A DNA stretch of 64,000 bases. Origin: Bacteroidota bacterium (GTDB taxonomy: Bacteria; Bacteroidota; Bacteroidia; Chitinophagales; Saprospiraceae). The stretch is from NCBI GenBank assembly GCA_016124585.1, contig WGNL01000019.1, positions 248,001-312,000 on the forward strand, given 5' to 3'. Both the position numbers and the translations under genes were made by a program. The notes under the pieces are model-generated. The model saw only the letters and a program-made list of their open reading frames with translations. It made no database searches and had not been told where the DNA came from. Below are positions 27,132 through 35,841 of this stretch, in pieces; the stretch's first letter is position 1, and every line of letters starts with the position of its first letter.

Positions 27132-30100
27132 ATGTACACGTGTACCACTTGTCCAAATTTTACCACAAAAAAACAAAAGACTAGACGGGTTTTGCTCCGT
27201 AAAGCCTGCATGTTTGCCTTGTTGACAGTAGTTGGATTGGCTTTCCAATCTTGGGATTATTACCAACCGTGGAGCAATGCCAGCGCTCCGCCAATGGCAC
27301 TTCAGCCCATCGGAGCTTGGGCCAACTTGAGCCAAGCCCAACGTACCACCCTCCAAAACGGGGGCGTTGTCACCAATTTCAACTCCGGCATTTGCAGTGG
27401 CGTTACGCCCATCCTGCTCAATATCAGTGGCGGGCCAGCGCCAAGTGCTTTTGACAACACGACCATCAATGCACGGCAACCTCGCCGCTGGGGCAACACC
27501 TCCTTCTACCTTGCCAATCAAAACATGGGTGGCGCTGGTGTGCAGTTTTGTTTTGACCTCAGCATAGCCACCTCGTTCAGCATGGACAGCCGGGAGCACG
27601 CCTATTTCGCCAATGGCGAAACCATCGGTGTGACGGCCTCAAACGGTGGTGTCCCTGTAAATCTTGCTGCCAGCTACCAAGGCGGCCCGCTCGGCAACGC
27701 TTCCATCAGTGGCAATGGCACGGGCAGTGTTCAATTTAGCGCCAACGGCAAAACTGGTGGTGGTTTATGGTGGAGTGTGAATTCGAGCGGTCAACCCGTC
27801 ACGCAGGTTTGCATCGAATACTTTAGCACACCGGGTGAGTTGCCGACTACGGAACCTTTCCGCTTCAGCATCGATGGCACAAAATGCGTGGCCGACCCAG
27901 CTTTGGTTTGCAATAGCAGCGCTCCAGTTAGCCGTTGGGGAAGGCTCGGCGCCAACCAAGGTCTCTACCTAGATGACGGCCAGCCAGTTTACAATTTCAA
28001 CAGTGGTTTCTGTGACGAATCGGGCGACCCTATCAATTTCATCGAAATCACGGCCTCCCCTTCCATTGCCTCCGGCAACATTGATTTCCTCAACAACCAA
28101 CCACCACGACCTTACGGTCGCCACAGCTTTGACAACAGCCGGGAATATGTAGGAGGAGGGGGCAATACCTATTGCTTCACCCTGGACGAAGCTCGTCCCA
28201 TCAACCTCAATTCTTTGGAGCATAAATTCTTCGCTGCTGCCGAACGGGTTCGCCTCACTGCCTGGCTAGGTGCTGACCCTGTGGTTTTGGCGGGGTTCAG
28301 CAACGGAAACGCCCCAACCAGCAACGGTAATGGGCTCACATTCAGTGGCTTTGCAGATGGCAAAGGCGTAGCTTGGAGCGCCAGTTCCAATAGCCAGCCC
28401 GTTTCGCAGGTTTGTGTGGAATATTGGCGAGTAGGCGGTGGCCCACTCACAGGCGAACCGTTCACGCTGGAACTTTGTGCCAACCGTTGCCTTTACGACG
28501 ACGATTATGCTTGCGCTCAAAATCCTGGGGGCTGCTCAGCTGGATTTCCAAAAATAGAAATCACAAAAACCGTAACGCCCATCAACGAATATGGCCTGAA
28601 CACCTGTAACAACCCTGGCGGAAACGTCGTGTTCCCGGCTTATAAAGTCAGCCTTACGATGTACAACAGCGTGGGAGCTGCCAAGGAACTTTTCCTCATC
28701 GACGATCTTCTCAACTACCTCGGATCTGCCTATGTGGATACTTTGACCGCTCCACAAATTGTGTCCTCGAACGCTACAACACTGCCCATTTTGAACCCAC
28801 TCTACGATGGCCGAGATTACACCAATCTATTCCTACCCTATACGGGTTGGTTGTCGGCTGGTCAATCCTTTACCGTTGAATTTACGATTGCGCTCGACCC
28901 TAATGCTCCCGGTGCGCTTACAGCTTTGTGCAACTCGGCTTTCGGTGGAGGCACAACCAACGGAGGGTTCATCGTGAGCGACCTCTCAGGTGATTTTGGT
29001 GGAGGATATAGTTTGCCTACCCCCATCAACAACCTGCTACCTCCAGGCGTCGTTGCTACGCCCGCACAGGATGTGACAATGGAAGCAACCTTGATGAATT
29101 ACATGAATGCCATTCCGGCCTGGGTTGATAACCACGGTGGAGCCACTTTCAGTGTTCCCGGTTGTAGCCCTATCACTTGGACGAGTGATTTCGACATGGA
29201 CAACTGGGTATGGAATTGCAGTTATATTGACGGACATATTGACGTCACTTTCACTGCTCACGATAATTGTGGACACACTTTTACCACGTGCGCTACTTTT
29301 ACCCTCGTGGACACACAAGGCCCAAGTTGCGTGAAAGCAACGAACTTGGACCTTGATTGCAGTGACCCCAATGCTGCCGCCGAATTGGACAATTGGCTCA
29401 ACTACGATGGTAACTGGAACGACCTCAGCCAACCCGTCACTTTCACCCATGATTTCATGGGTATTCCTCCCGGCTCATGCAGCGGCGATACTATCACCGT
29501 AACTTGGACAGGCACCGACAACTGCGGCAATACGACCATTTTTGTTGGCTACTTAACTGTCAGCGACAACCAACCGCCTGTTCTTCAAAATGTACCTGCA
29601 GATGTTACCCTCGACCCTTGCACAGCTTTGCCATCTGCGGCTGACGTAACTGCCACTGATGCTTGCGACCCAAGTGTGACCGTGGACTTTGATGAAACGG
29701 TGACTGGTCCATATTGTAACCAAACCATTACCCGAACCTGGACTGCAACGGACGATTGTGGCAACACGGCTTCCGCTTCGCAAACGATTCATGTCGTGGA
29801 CAACCAAGCTCCAGTATTCAGCAACGTACCTGCCGACACCACCGCCGAGTGCCCCAACGTGCCACCCGTTCAAGACCCAACCGTGACGGATTGCTCGCCA
29901 TTCACGGTAGTTTTTTCGGAACAACAAGTCGGTGGTGCTTGCCCACTAGCCAATATCATTACTAGAACCTGGATTGCCACCGATACCTGCGGCCATGCTG
30001 ACACCGTGACACAGACCATCAACATGACGCCGCCGAACGTGCCGTCCACGCTGATTTGGACTTATGTACCACCAGATACCACCACCACCTGCGACCAAAA

Positions 30101-32738
30101 CCCAGGCTTTGGCATTGCGCTAGCGGAAACAACCTGCCCAGCAGGTGGCCTCAGCATCAGTTTCACCGATGTCGTGAATTCGAATGGCGACTGCAGCCAA
30201 CCATTCAGCATTGCCCGGACTTGGATTGCGCATGACGCCTGCGGCAATATGATTGACACTTCGCAAACCATCAGTACTGGGCCGGACACTGAGGGGCCAA
30301 TCTTCGCCAGCGATACTCCTGATACCATCACGGTTGACTGTGGTGGGCCGCTCTACCAGCCCGTGGCATTCGACAATTGCGGAGCAACCTTCCTCGACTA
30401 CATGGACAGCAACGAAACTGGTGATTGCACAACAGGTTTCCATTTTACTCGCACATGGACTGCCACAGATGCCTGCGGCAACAGCACTGATTTTGTTCAG
30501 GACGTGACCACAAACCCAGACACCACCGCACCCGTTTTTATTTTCGTGCCGTACGACCAGTTCTTCGACTGCGACGATACCATCAGTTTCCCCGACCCGA
30601 TAGCCTTTGACAACTGCGGGGACGTGACCATCACTTACACGGACAGCATCATCGGCACTGGTGATTGCCACTTCGTGGACAGCATCGAGTACGGCTACGA
30701 CATCATCCGTACCTGGACGGCCACAGATGAGTGCGGCAACTCCACCACAGCTACCACGAGCGCTTGGGTACTTCCCGGCTTCAACAGCGGTAATTTGATT
30801 GCTTTCAGTTACGTGCCAGAACACCTGAACGTGGATTGCAGCGGCAACGCCGTCTTCGGACAACCCGTTTGCCATTCGGCCTGCGGGGCACTGACTATCA
30901 GTTTTGTCGATGAAATAACCGCAGGGGATTGCACCTCGGCGACCACCATCGTCCGACACTGGACGGCAACGGATGTATGTGGAAATACCACTTTTGCACA
31001 CCAAACCATCGTTATTCAGCCGGACCAGTCGGCGCCCGTTTTCACCTTGGCGTCACAAGACTTGACGATGACTTGCACCTCGGGCAGTACACCGACTTTT
31101 GACGTGCCAACCGTCACTGACAACTGCGCCAACGGAGCCAACCTCACCATCAGCCATCACGACGATTGGAGCACTACCAATACAGCCTGTGCCAACCAAA
31201 GCGTGACACGTACTTGGACGGCAACCGATGCATGCGGCAATGAAGCGACAGTTTCACAAACTATCACTATCATTGACAACGAGGCACCAATCTTCAGTAC
31301 CGTACCAGCCGACGAAACGCTGAACTGTGGCCAACCCGTTGATTTTGGGACGCCCGATGTGAACGACAACTGCTCATCTTCAGGAGTATCCTACTCAGAT
31401 GAAGTGATTGATTTGCCCTGCGGACAGCAACACATCCGGACTTGGACAGCCACCGACGCCTGCGGCAACTCCTCCGTTGCGGAACAAAAAATAACCGTGA
31501 CGGACAGCGAAGCACCAAGTTTCAGCAACGTACCTGCCGACCTGTCCCTGACTTGCGGCCAGCCTGTGGAATTTGGTACACCTGATGCCACGGACGGCTG
31601 CTCCACCGTGAGCCTGACACATTCCGATGAACAAATAGATTTGGCATGCGGTCAACAACACATTAGAACTTGGACGGCAACCGATGCTTGTGGAAACTCG
31701 GTCGTTGCGCAGCAAAAAATAACTGTAACGGACAACGAAGCACCAGCATTCAGCAGCCAACCAGTCGATCAAACCATCGAATGTGGGCAGCCAGTTGTTT
31801 TCGAAAACCTGACCGTCAGCGACGATTGCAGCTCGGCAGCAGTGGCTTTCAGTGATTTGGTGCAGCCCACGAATTGCGGCATGAACCATACACGCACCTG
31901 GACGGCAACGGATGCGTGCGGCAACATTACAACTGCTTCGCAAACCATTTCGGAAGTGGACACACAGGCTCCTGTTTTTGAGCCAATGCCATCAGAATTG
32001 ACCATGACCTTGGCAGAATTTGCAGCATGGACACCGCCTGTCGCCAGCGCCACGGACTGTAACAACGTAACAATCACGACAGAAAGCAGCACGGCGAGCA
32101 ATTGCGAAACGACCTCTCACCTTTTCACCTACACCGCAACGGATGCATGTGGTAATGCCGCCTCGCACACCCTAACGGTGACTTTGTCCGATGCCCTTTT
32201 TGAAGCAAGCGCCGACATTCCAGCCTCATTGGATTGCGGCAACAGCTACGACTTGACAGCCAGCGCCGTGAACGGCAACCCGCCGTACAGCTATGCTTGG
32301 TCGGTTGTGGGCGGGACTGGTTGGGAATTCACCGCTGGTGCAGATGCGGAACTGGCAACATTGTTGGCAGGTGATGGCACTGCCACGCTGAGCCTTCAAG
32401 TGATGGATGCAAGCGGCTGTGCTTGGCTGGAGGCATTTACAGTGAGCTGCACAGAAACTGCCTCAGCAGTGCAGGAAAAAGCAATTTCCGGCCTTGAACT
32501 TCTACCAAACCCTACAAAGGATTTCTTGGCTGTTCGTTATCATTCCTCAACAGGCGGGGAAGCCAATATGCGCATCCTCAACACGTTGGGAGAAGTGGTC
32601 TTGCTCCGCAATGCCCAGACATTTACTGGGGCAAATACTGTGAGCTTTGATGTTTCACAACTAGCCGCTGGCACCTACTTCCTCTCACTGCAAGTCGGCG
32701 ATGGGGTAGTAACGAAGCGGTTCGTTAAAGTCTGGTAA
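27132..32738 (+). CDS. Giant secreted HYR-repeat protein with T9SS sorting domain
   Basis: 1868 residues from the ATG at 27132 (the frame extends to 27057, but the signal sequence VLLRKACMFALLTVVGLAFQ fits the later start). Residues about 60-255 and 265-440 are two copies of the same module (WxxLxxxQ..NFNSGxC .. VCxEY). A beta region follows (about 455-600), then roughly thirteen HYR-like repeats (about 620-1690), each ending in variants of RTWTATDACGN plus a strand. A final PKD/SprB-like domain (ASADIPASLDCGNSYDL..) precedes the T9SS type A tail (LELLPNPTKDFLAVRYHS .. GVVTKRFVKVW). The tail predicts export by T9SS. HYR domains are adhesive beta sandwiches, so a surface adhesin or matrix role is likely. 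Some repeats are close to identical in sequence, suggesting recent internal duplication. Confidence 0.88.
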   Translation: MYTCTTCPNFTTKKQKTRRVLLRKACMFALLTVVGLAFQSWDYYQPWSNASAPPMALQPIGAWANLSQAQRTTLQNGGVVTNFNSGICSGVTPILLNISGGPAPSAFDNTTINARQPRRWGNTSFYLANQNMGGAGVQFCFDLSIATSFSMDSREHAYFANGETIGVTASNGGVPVNLAASYQGGPLGNASISGNGTGSVQFSANGKTGGGLWWSVNSSGQPVTQVCIEYFSTPGELPTTEPFRFSIDGTKCVADPALVCNSSAPVSRWGRLGANQGLYLDDGQPVYNFNSGFCDESGDPINFIEITASPSIASGNIDFLNNQPPRPYGRHSFDNSREYVGGGGNTYCFTLDEARPINLNSLEHKFFAAAERVRLTAWLGADPVVLAGFSNGNAPTSNGNGLTFSGFADGKGVAWSASSNSQPVSQVCVEYWRVGGGPLTGEPFTLELCANRCLYDDDYACAQNPGGCSAGFPKIEITKTVTPINEYGLNTCNNPGGNVVFPAYKVSLTMYNSVGAAKELFLIDDLLNYLGSAYVDTLTAPQIVSSNATTLPILNPLYDGRDYTNLFLPYTGWLSAGQSFTVEFTIALDPNAPGALTALCNSAFGGGTTNGGFIVSDLSGDFGGGYSLPTPINNLLPPGVVATPAQDVTMEATLMNYMNAIPAWVDNHGGATFSVPGCSPITWTSDFDMDNWVWNCSYIDGHIDVTFTAHDNCGHTFTTCATFTLVDTQGPSCVKATNLDLDCSDPNAAAELDNWLNYDGNWNDLSQPVTFTHDFMGIPPGSCSGDTITVTWTGTDNCGNTTIFVGYLTVSDNQPPVLQNVPADVTLDPCTALPSAADVTATDACDPSVTVDFDETVTGPYCNQTITRTWTATDDCGNTASASQTIHVVDNQAPVFSNVPADTTAECPNVPPVQDPTVTDCSPFTVVFSEQQVGGACPLANIITRTWIATDTCGHADTVTQTINMTPPNVPSTLIWTYVPPDTTTTCDQNPGFGIALAETTCPAGGLSISFTDVVNSNGDCSQPFSIARTWIAHDACGNMIDTSQTISTGPDTEGPIFASDTPDTITVDCGGPLYQPVAFDNCGATFLDYMDSNETGDCTTGFHFTRTWTATDACGNSTDFVQDVTTNPDTTAPVFIFVPYDQFFDCDDTISFPDPIAFDNCGDVTITYTDSIIGTGDCHFVDSIEYGYDIIRTWTATDECGNSTTATTSAWVLPGFNSGNLIAFSYVPEHLNVDCSGNAVFGQPVCHSACGALTISFVDEITAGDCTSATTIVRHWTATDVCGNTTFAHQTIVIQPDQSAPVFTLASQDLTMTCTSGSTPTFDVPTVTDNCANGANLTISHHDDWSTTNTACANQSVTRTWTATDACGNEATVSQTITIIDNEAPIFSTVPADETLNCGQPVDFGTPDVNDNCSSSGVSYSDEVIDLPCGQQHIRTWTATDACGNSSVAEQKITVTDSEAPSFSNVPADLSLTCGQPVEFGTPDATDGCSTVSLTHSDEQIDLACGQQHIRTWTATDACGNSVVAQQKITVTDNEAPAFSSQPVDQTIECGQPVVFENLTVSDDCSSAAVAFSDLVQPTNCGMNHTRTWTATDACGNITTASQTISEVDTQAPVFEPMPSELTMTLAEFAAWTPPVASATDCNNVTITTESSTASNCETTSHLFTYTATDACGNAASHTLTVTLSDALFEASADIPASLDCGNSYDLTASAVNGNPPYSYAWSVVGGTGWEFTAGADAELATLLAGDGTATLSLQVMDASGCAWLEAFTVSCTETASAVQEKAISGLELLPNPTKDFLAVRYHSSTGGEANMRILNTLGEVVLLRNAQTFTGANTVSFDVSQLAAGTYFLSLQVGDGVVTKRFVKVW

Positions 32739-32809
32739 GCTTTCCGAATTACAAGGAAGGATTTGCCCCAACTTGTTTTTTCGAAAATTAAATCCAAGTC
32801 TAAAAATAA

Positions 32810-32840
32810 AACACCCGCTAGCCACTGGCTAGCGGGTGTT
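32810..32840. terminator. Intrinsic terminator between the HYR gene and hutH
   Basis: AACACCCGCTAGCC (32810-32823) pairs perfectly with GGCTAGCGGGTGTT (32827-32840) around a 3-nt loop, followed by GCTTTTCT. It sits between convergent genes. Confidence 0.8.
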
Positions 32841-32909
32841 GCTTTTCTAAAGAAAAGCAATCGCTGATCGTTAAACATTTTATTGTGGAGCAGTTTGAGA
32901 GTTTTTATA

Positions 32910-34391
32910 CTAAATATGAACCGTCTTTAAAAAATCCACTGTAGCTGCCATATCACCGCTCAAAATCCGGTCTTCATCAACGACAGGTACATTTTCCCGA
33001 TAATCCAAAAGCACGTGTTCCAATACCTCCGATGAGTGCAACGGCCTCCTAAACTCCATCGCTTGCGCCGCCGTGAAAAATTCAATGGCCAGCACCCGCT
33101 CCACATTTTGCACAACTCGATAACATTTAGTGGCGGCATTGGACCCCATACTCACATGGTCTTCCTGACCGTTGGAGGACACGATGCTGTCTACCGAGGC
33201 TGGGGTACAAAGCTGTTTGGTTTGGCTGACAATACTGGCGGCGGTGTATTGCGGGATCATAAATCCGCTGTTCACGCCACCATTTTTTGTAAGAAAATGC
33301 GGCAAGTTTCGTTGCCCACTGATGAGTTGGAAGGTGCGTCGCTCGCTGATGCTGCCAAGTTCAGCCAAAGCGATTGCGAGAAAATCGAGCGCCAAGGCGA
33401 GCGGCTGGGCGTGAAAATTGCCGCCGGAAAGGATATTATTTTCATCAGGGAAAAGCGTTGGGTTATCCGTCACACTGTTGATTTCAGTGGAAAAAATCCG
33501 CTCCACGTAGGCGATGGTGTCGTAGCTGGCCCCATGTACTTGTGGTACACAGCGAAAGGCGTAGGGGTCTTGCACAGCAGTTTTTTCACAGGCCGCCAAT
33601 TCGCTTGTTCTCAGCAAGTTGCGGATGGATTCAGCGGTTTTCAGCTGCCCTTCGTGTGGTCTGATTTTGTGCAGCAATTCATTGAACGGTGCCATTCGGC
33701 AATCGAAAGCATCAATTGAAATAGCAGCGCAGAGGTTAGCTAAATCGTAAAGCCGCCGAGCTTCCAGCAAACACCAAATGCCGTAGGCTTGGCAAAACTG
33801 GGTACCGTTGAGGAGTGCCAAACCCTCCTTGGATTGCAGGCGGATAGGTTGCCAGCCATATTTTTCCAACACTTCGCTGGCAGGCAATCTTTCACCGTTT
33901 ACCTGAACTTCGCCCATGCCAATGAGTGGCAGACTCAGGTGTGCCAACGGTGCCAAGTCTCCGCTCGCCCCCAGCGAACCCTGTTGGTAAATGACGGGCA
34001 AAATATCATGGTTGAAAAAATCAACGAGGCGTTGCACTGTGGCGAGTTGAACGCCAGAGTATCCTTGCGAAAGTCCTTGAATTTTCAGCAACAGCATGAG
34101 CCGCACCACGTCGGCGGGTACTTCGTCACCCATGCCACAGGCGTGGGACATGACTAGGTTGAGTTGGAGTTGCTCCAATTCATCCGGTTCTATTCGGACA
34201 TTGCAGAGCGAGCCAAAACCTGTGTTGATGCCGTAGAAAGTTTCGCCGGAGGCGACTAATTTCTCGTCAAGGTAGCGACGGCAGCCCTCGATTCGCTCAG
34301 CTGCTTCGGGAGAAAGGGCAATTTTACTTTTTGATGCCAATATATGGCCGACCTGGTCGAGGGTCAGCGGGTCAGGGCTGATATGATGCAT
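32910..34391 (-). CDS. hutH: Histidine ammonia-lyase
   Basis: 493 residues from the ATG at 34391 (the frame extends to 34484, into the promoter). The Ala142-Ser143-Gly144 triplet in GSLGASGDLAPLAHL forms the autocatalytic MIO electrophile; Tyr53 in FYGINTGFG is the conserved active-site tyrosine. Other family blocks are NGTQFCQAYG, DNPTLF, GNFHAQPLALALDFL and QEDHVSMGSNAA. It removes ammonia from L-histidine to give urocanate, the first step of the Hut pathway. hutU, hutI and ftcD are not in the window, so the gene is isolated here. A tyrosine or phenylalanine lyase role cannot be fully excluded, but the conserved segments look like HutH. Confidence 0.92.
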   Translation of the reverse strand: MHHISPDPLTLDQVGHILASKSKIALSPEAAERIEGCRRYLDEKLVASGETFYGINTGFGSLCNVRIEPDELEQLQLNLVMSHACGMGDEVPADVVRLMLLLKIQGLSQGYSGVQLATVQRLVDFFNHDILPVIYQQGSLGASGDLAPLAHLSLPLIGMGEVQVNGERLPASEVLEKYGWQPIRLQSKEGLALLNGTQFCQAYGIWCLLEARRLYDLANLCAAISIDAFDCRMAPFNELLHKIRPHEGQLKTAESIRNLLRTSELAACEKTAVQDPYAFRCVPQVHGASYDTIAYVERIFSTEINSVTDNPTLFPDENNILSGGNFHAQPLALALDFLAIALAELGSISERRTFQLISGQRNLPHFLTKNGGVNSGFMIPQYTAASIVSQTKQLCTPASVDSIVSSNGQEDHVSMGSNAATKCYRVVQNVERVLAIEFFTAAQAMEFRRPLHSSEVLEHVLLDYRENVPVVDEDRILSGDMAATVDFLKTVHI

Positions 34392-34460
34392 ATATATGGT
34401 GTTGCTGAAGGATTTTGTGTTGAAAAACCTTCTGGTTTTATTTGCGTTTTCAAAAGTCCG

Positions 34461-34468
34461 CAAAGGTA
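34461..34468 (-). promoter_or_regulatory. -7 element of hutH
   Basis: Minus-strand TACCTTTG, with a possible TTTG 23 bp further upstream (34495-34492). It overlaps the start region of the divergent hydrolase gene, and it confirms the shorter hutH start. Confidence 0.5.
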
Positions 34469-34478
34469 AAAAACTGCT

Positions 34479-35297
34479 TTGCAAACCAATTCAAACAACA
34501 CGAACTTGGAACTCAACTACAAAACTTTTGGGCAAGGCGACCCAGTCATCATCCTACACGGGCTGTTTGGGACGCTGGACAACTGGCAGACCATCGCCCG
34601 GCAACTGGCCGAGAACTACTCCGTTTTCATCCTTGATCAGCGCAATCACGGACGCTCGCCGCACGCCGAGCCCCACGACTACCCAACCCTTGCCGAAGAC
34701 CTACGTCAGTTCATGGAAGCTCACTGGATGTACGATGGGGCACATGTCATTGGTCATTCGATGGGCGGTAAAACGGCCATGCAGTTTGCCCTCAATTACC
34801 CCGATTTGGTGAAAAAACTGGTGGTCGTGGACATTGCGCCGAAGGCGTACCAAGGCAATCACTACGAGATTTTTGAGGCGCTGAAGGCGATGGATTTGGA
34901 TAAAATCGCCGACCGGAAAGAGGCTGAGGCGTTCCTTGCGGAGCGCATCCAAGAAGAGGATGTGCGGTTGTTTTTGATGAAAAACCTAACCAGAAAGACC
35001 CCATTTTCAGGGGAGCAGGGGGGTAGTGGTGGTTTTGAATTTAAAATGAACCTGCCTGTGCTTTGGGAGCATTACCCCACTATTTTAGCGGAAATCAGCG
35101 GCGAGCCATTCGAAGGGCCGACGCTTTTCATCCGGGGAGGCCGTTCGAAGCATGTGGTATTACCAGAGGACGAGTCGTTGATTAAAAAGCTGTTCCCCAA
35201 TTCTGAAATCAAGACAGTGGAAGGGGCTGGACACTGGGTTCATGCGGAGAAGCCGGGGGAGTTGTTGAAAATGGTTCAGGTTTTTTTGGGAGAGTAG
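34479..35297 (+). CDS. Alpha/beta-hydrolase, YbfF-like esterase
   Basis: 272 residues or fewer. The frame has no ATG near its beginning: TTG codons at 34479 and 34506 are the candidate starts. The second gives a protein beginning MELNYKTFGQG, closer to the usual family start, so 34506 may be the true one. Motifs: oxyanion segment ILHGLFGTLDNW, RNHGRS, nucleophile Ser94 (counting from 34479) in GHSMGGKTA, and the C-terminal GAGHWVHAEKP with the catalytic His. Length and motifs match YbfF-type acyl-CoA/carboxyl esterases. It is divergent from hutH and its 3' end lies 5 bp from the convergent DUF2147 gene. Confidence 0.88.
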   Translation: MQTNSNNTNLELNYKTFGQGDPVIILHGLFGTLDNWQTIARQLAENYSVFILDQRNHGRSPHAEPHDYPTLAEDLRQFMEAHWMYDGAHVIGHSMGGKTAMQFALNYPDLVKKLVVVDIAPKAYQGNHYEIFEALKAMDLDKIADRKEAEAFLAERIQEEDVRLFLMKNLTRKTPFSGEQGGSGGFEFKMNLPVLWEHYPTILAEISGEPFEGPTLFIRGGRSKHVVLPEDESLIKKLFPNSEIKTVEGAGHWVHAEKPGELLKMVQVFLGE

Positions 35298-35302
35298 TTT
35301 GA

Positions 35303-35725
35303 CTACTTCACCCGATGCCAATACTGCGTCCGGTAAAACCCCCAAAGATACCCCCGCACAACCATCACGTTCGGGTCGCCTTCCTTTAGCCACATCTTGC
35401 AGGTGTACCATTTGCCGTTGCCGGGGTCTAGGATTTTGCCATCCTGCAATTCATCGTCGTCAAGCACCATGTTTTCCAGCATGACCATGCCGAGGATGCG
35501 CTGATTGTGGCGGCTGCCAGAGCATTTTGTACATTTGCTGTCTTCTGGGTCTTTGATCATTTTCACCACCTTCCCGAAATAGGCATTGCCATTTTTGTAA
35601 ATCTCGACGTGGCCGCTGGGTTGGTTCGTCTCGTCGTCAATGGTTTTCCAGACGCCTGTGAAGGACTGCTGCGCCGATATTGCGCCTGCGAAAAAAAGGA
35701 GGAGGGCCGTGATGTTGAATCGCAT
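35303..35725 (-). CDS. DUF2147 family exported protein
   Basis: 140 residues with a signal peptide (MRFNITALLLFFAGAISAQ). The mature part shows the DUF2147 pattern: FTGVWKTIDDETNQPSGHVEIYKNGNAYFGKVVKM, a CxxC pair (KCTKCSG), GMVMLENM, DGKILDPGNGKWYTCKMWL and a closing RGYLWGFYRTQYWHRV. The family is a small lipocalin-like beta barrel found in the periplasm; the function is unknown. Convergent with the hydrolase gene, with only 5 bp between the stops. Confidence 0.88.
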   Translation of the reverse strand: MRFNITALLLFFAGAISAQQSFTGVWKTIDDETNQPSGHVEIYKNGNAYFGKVVKMIKDPEDSKCTKCSGSRHNQRILGMVMLENMVLDDDELQDGKILDPGNGKWYTCKMWLKEGDPNVMVVRGYLWGFYRTQYWHRVK

Positions 35726-35809
35726 AGGTTAGATTTTTACGCAAAATAACGAACAGGGACAGAATCTGTTTTGCGAAAGTTAAAAACCCTGTTTAAAGTG
35801 ACACTTCCT

Positions 35810-35817
35810 TACCTTTG
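35810..35817 (+). promoter_or_regulatory. -7 element of the ABC exporter gene
   Basis: TACCTTTG, 24 bp before the ATG at 35842. A TTTG lies at 35780-35783, a rather long 26-bp spacing. Confidence 0.45.
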
Positions 35818-35841
35818 CCCCTCAAATTTTTCAATCACCCG

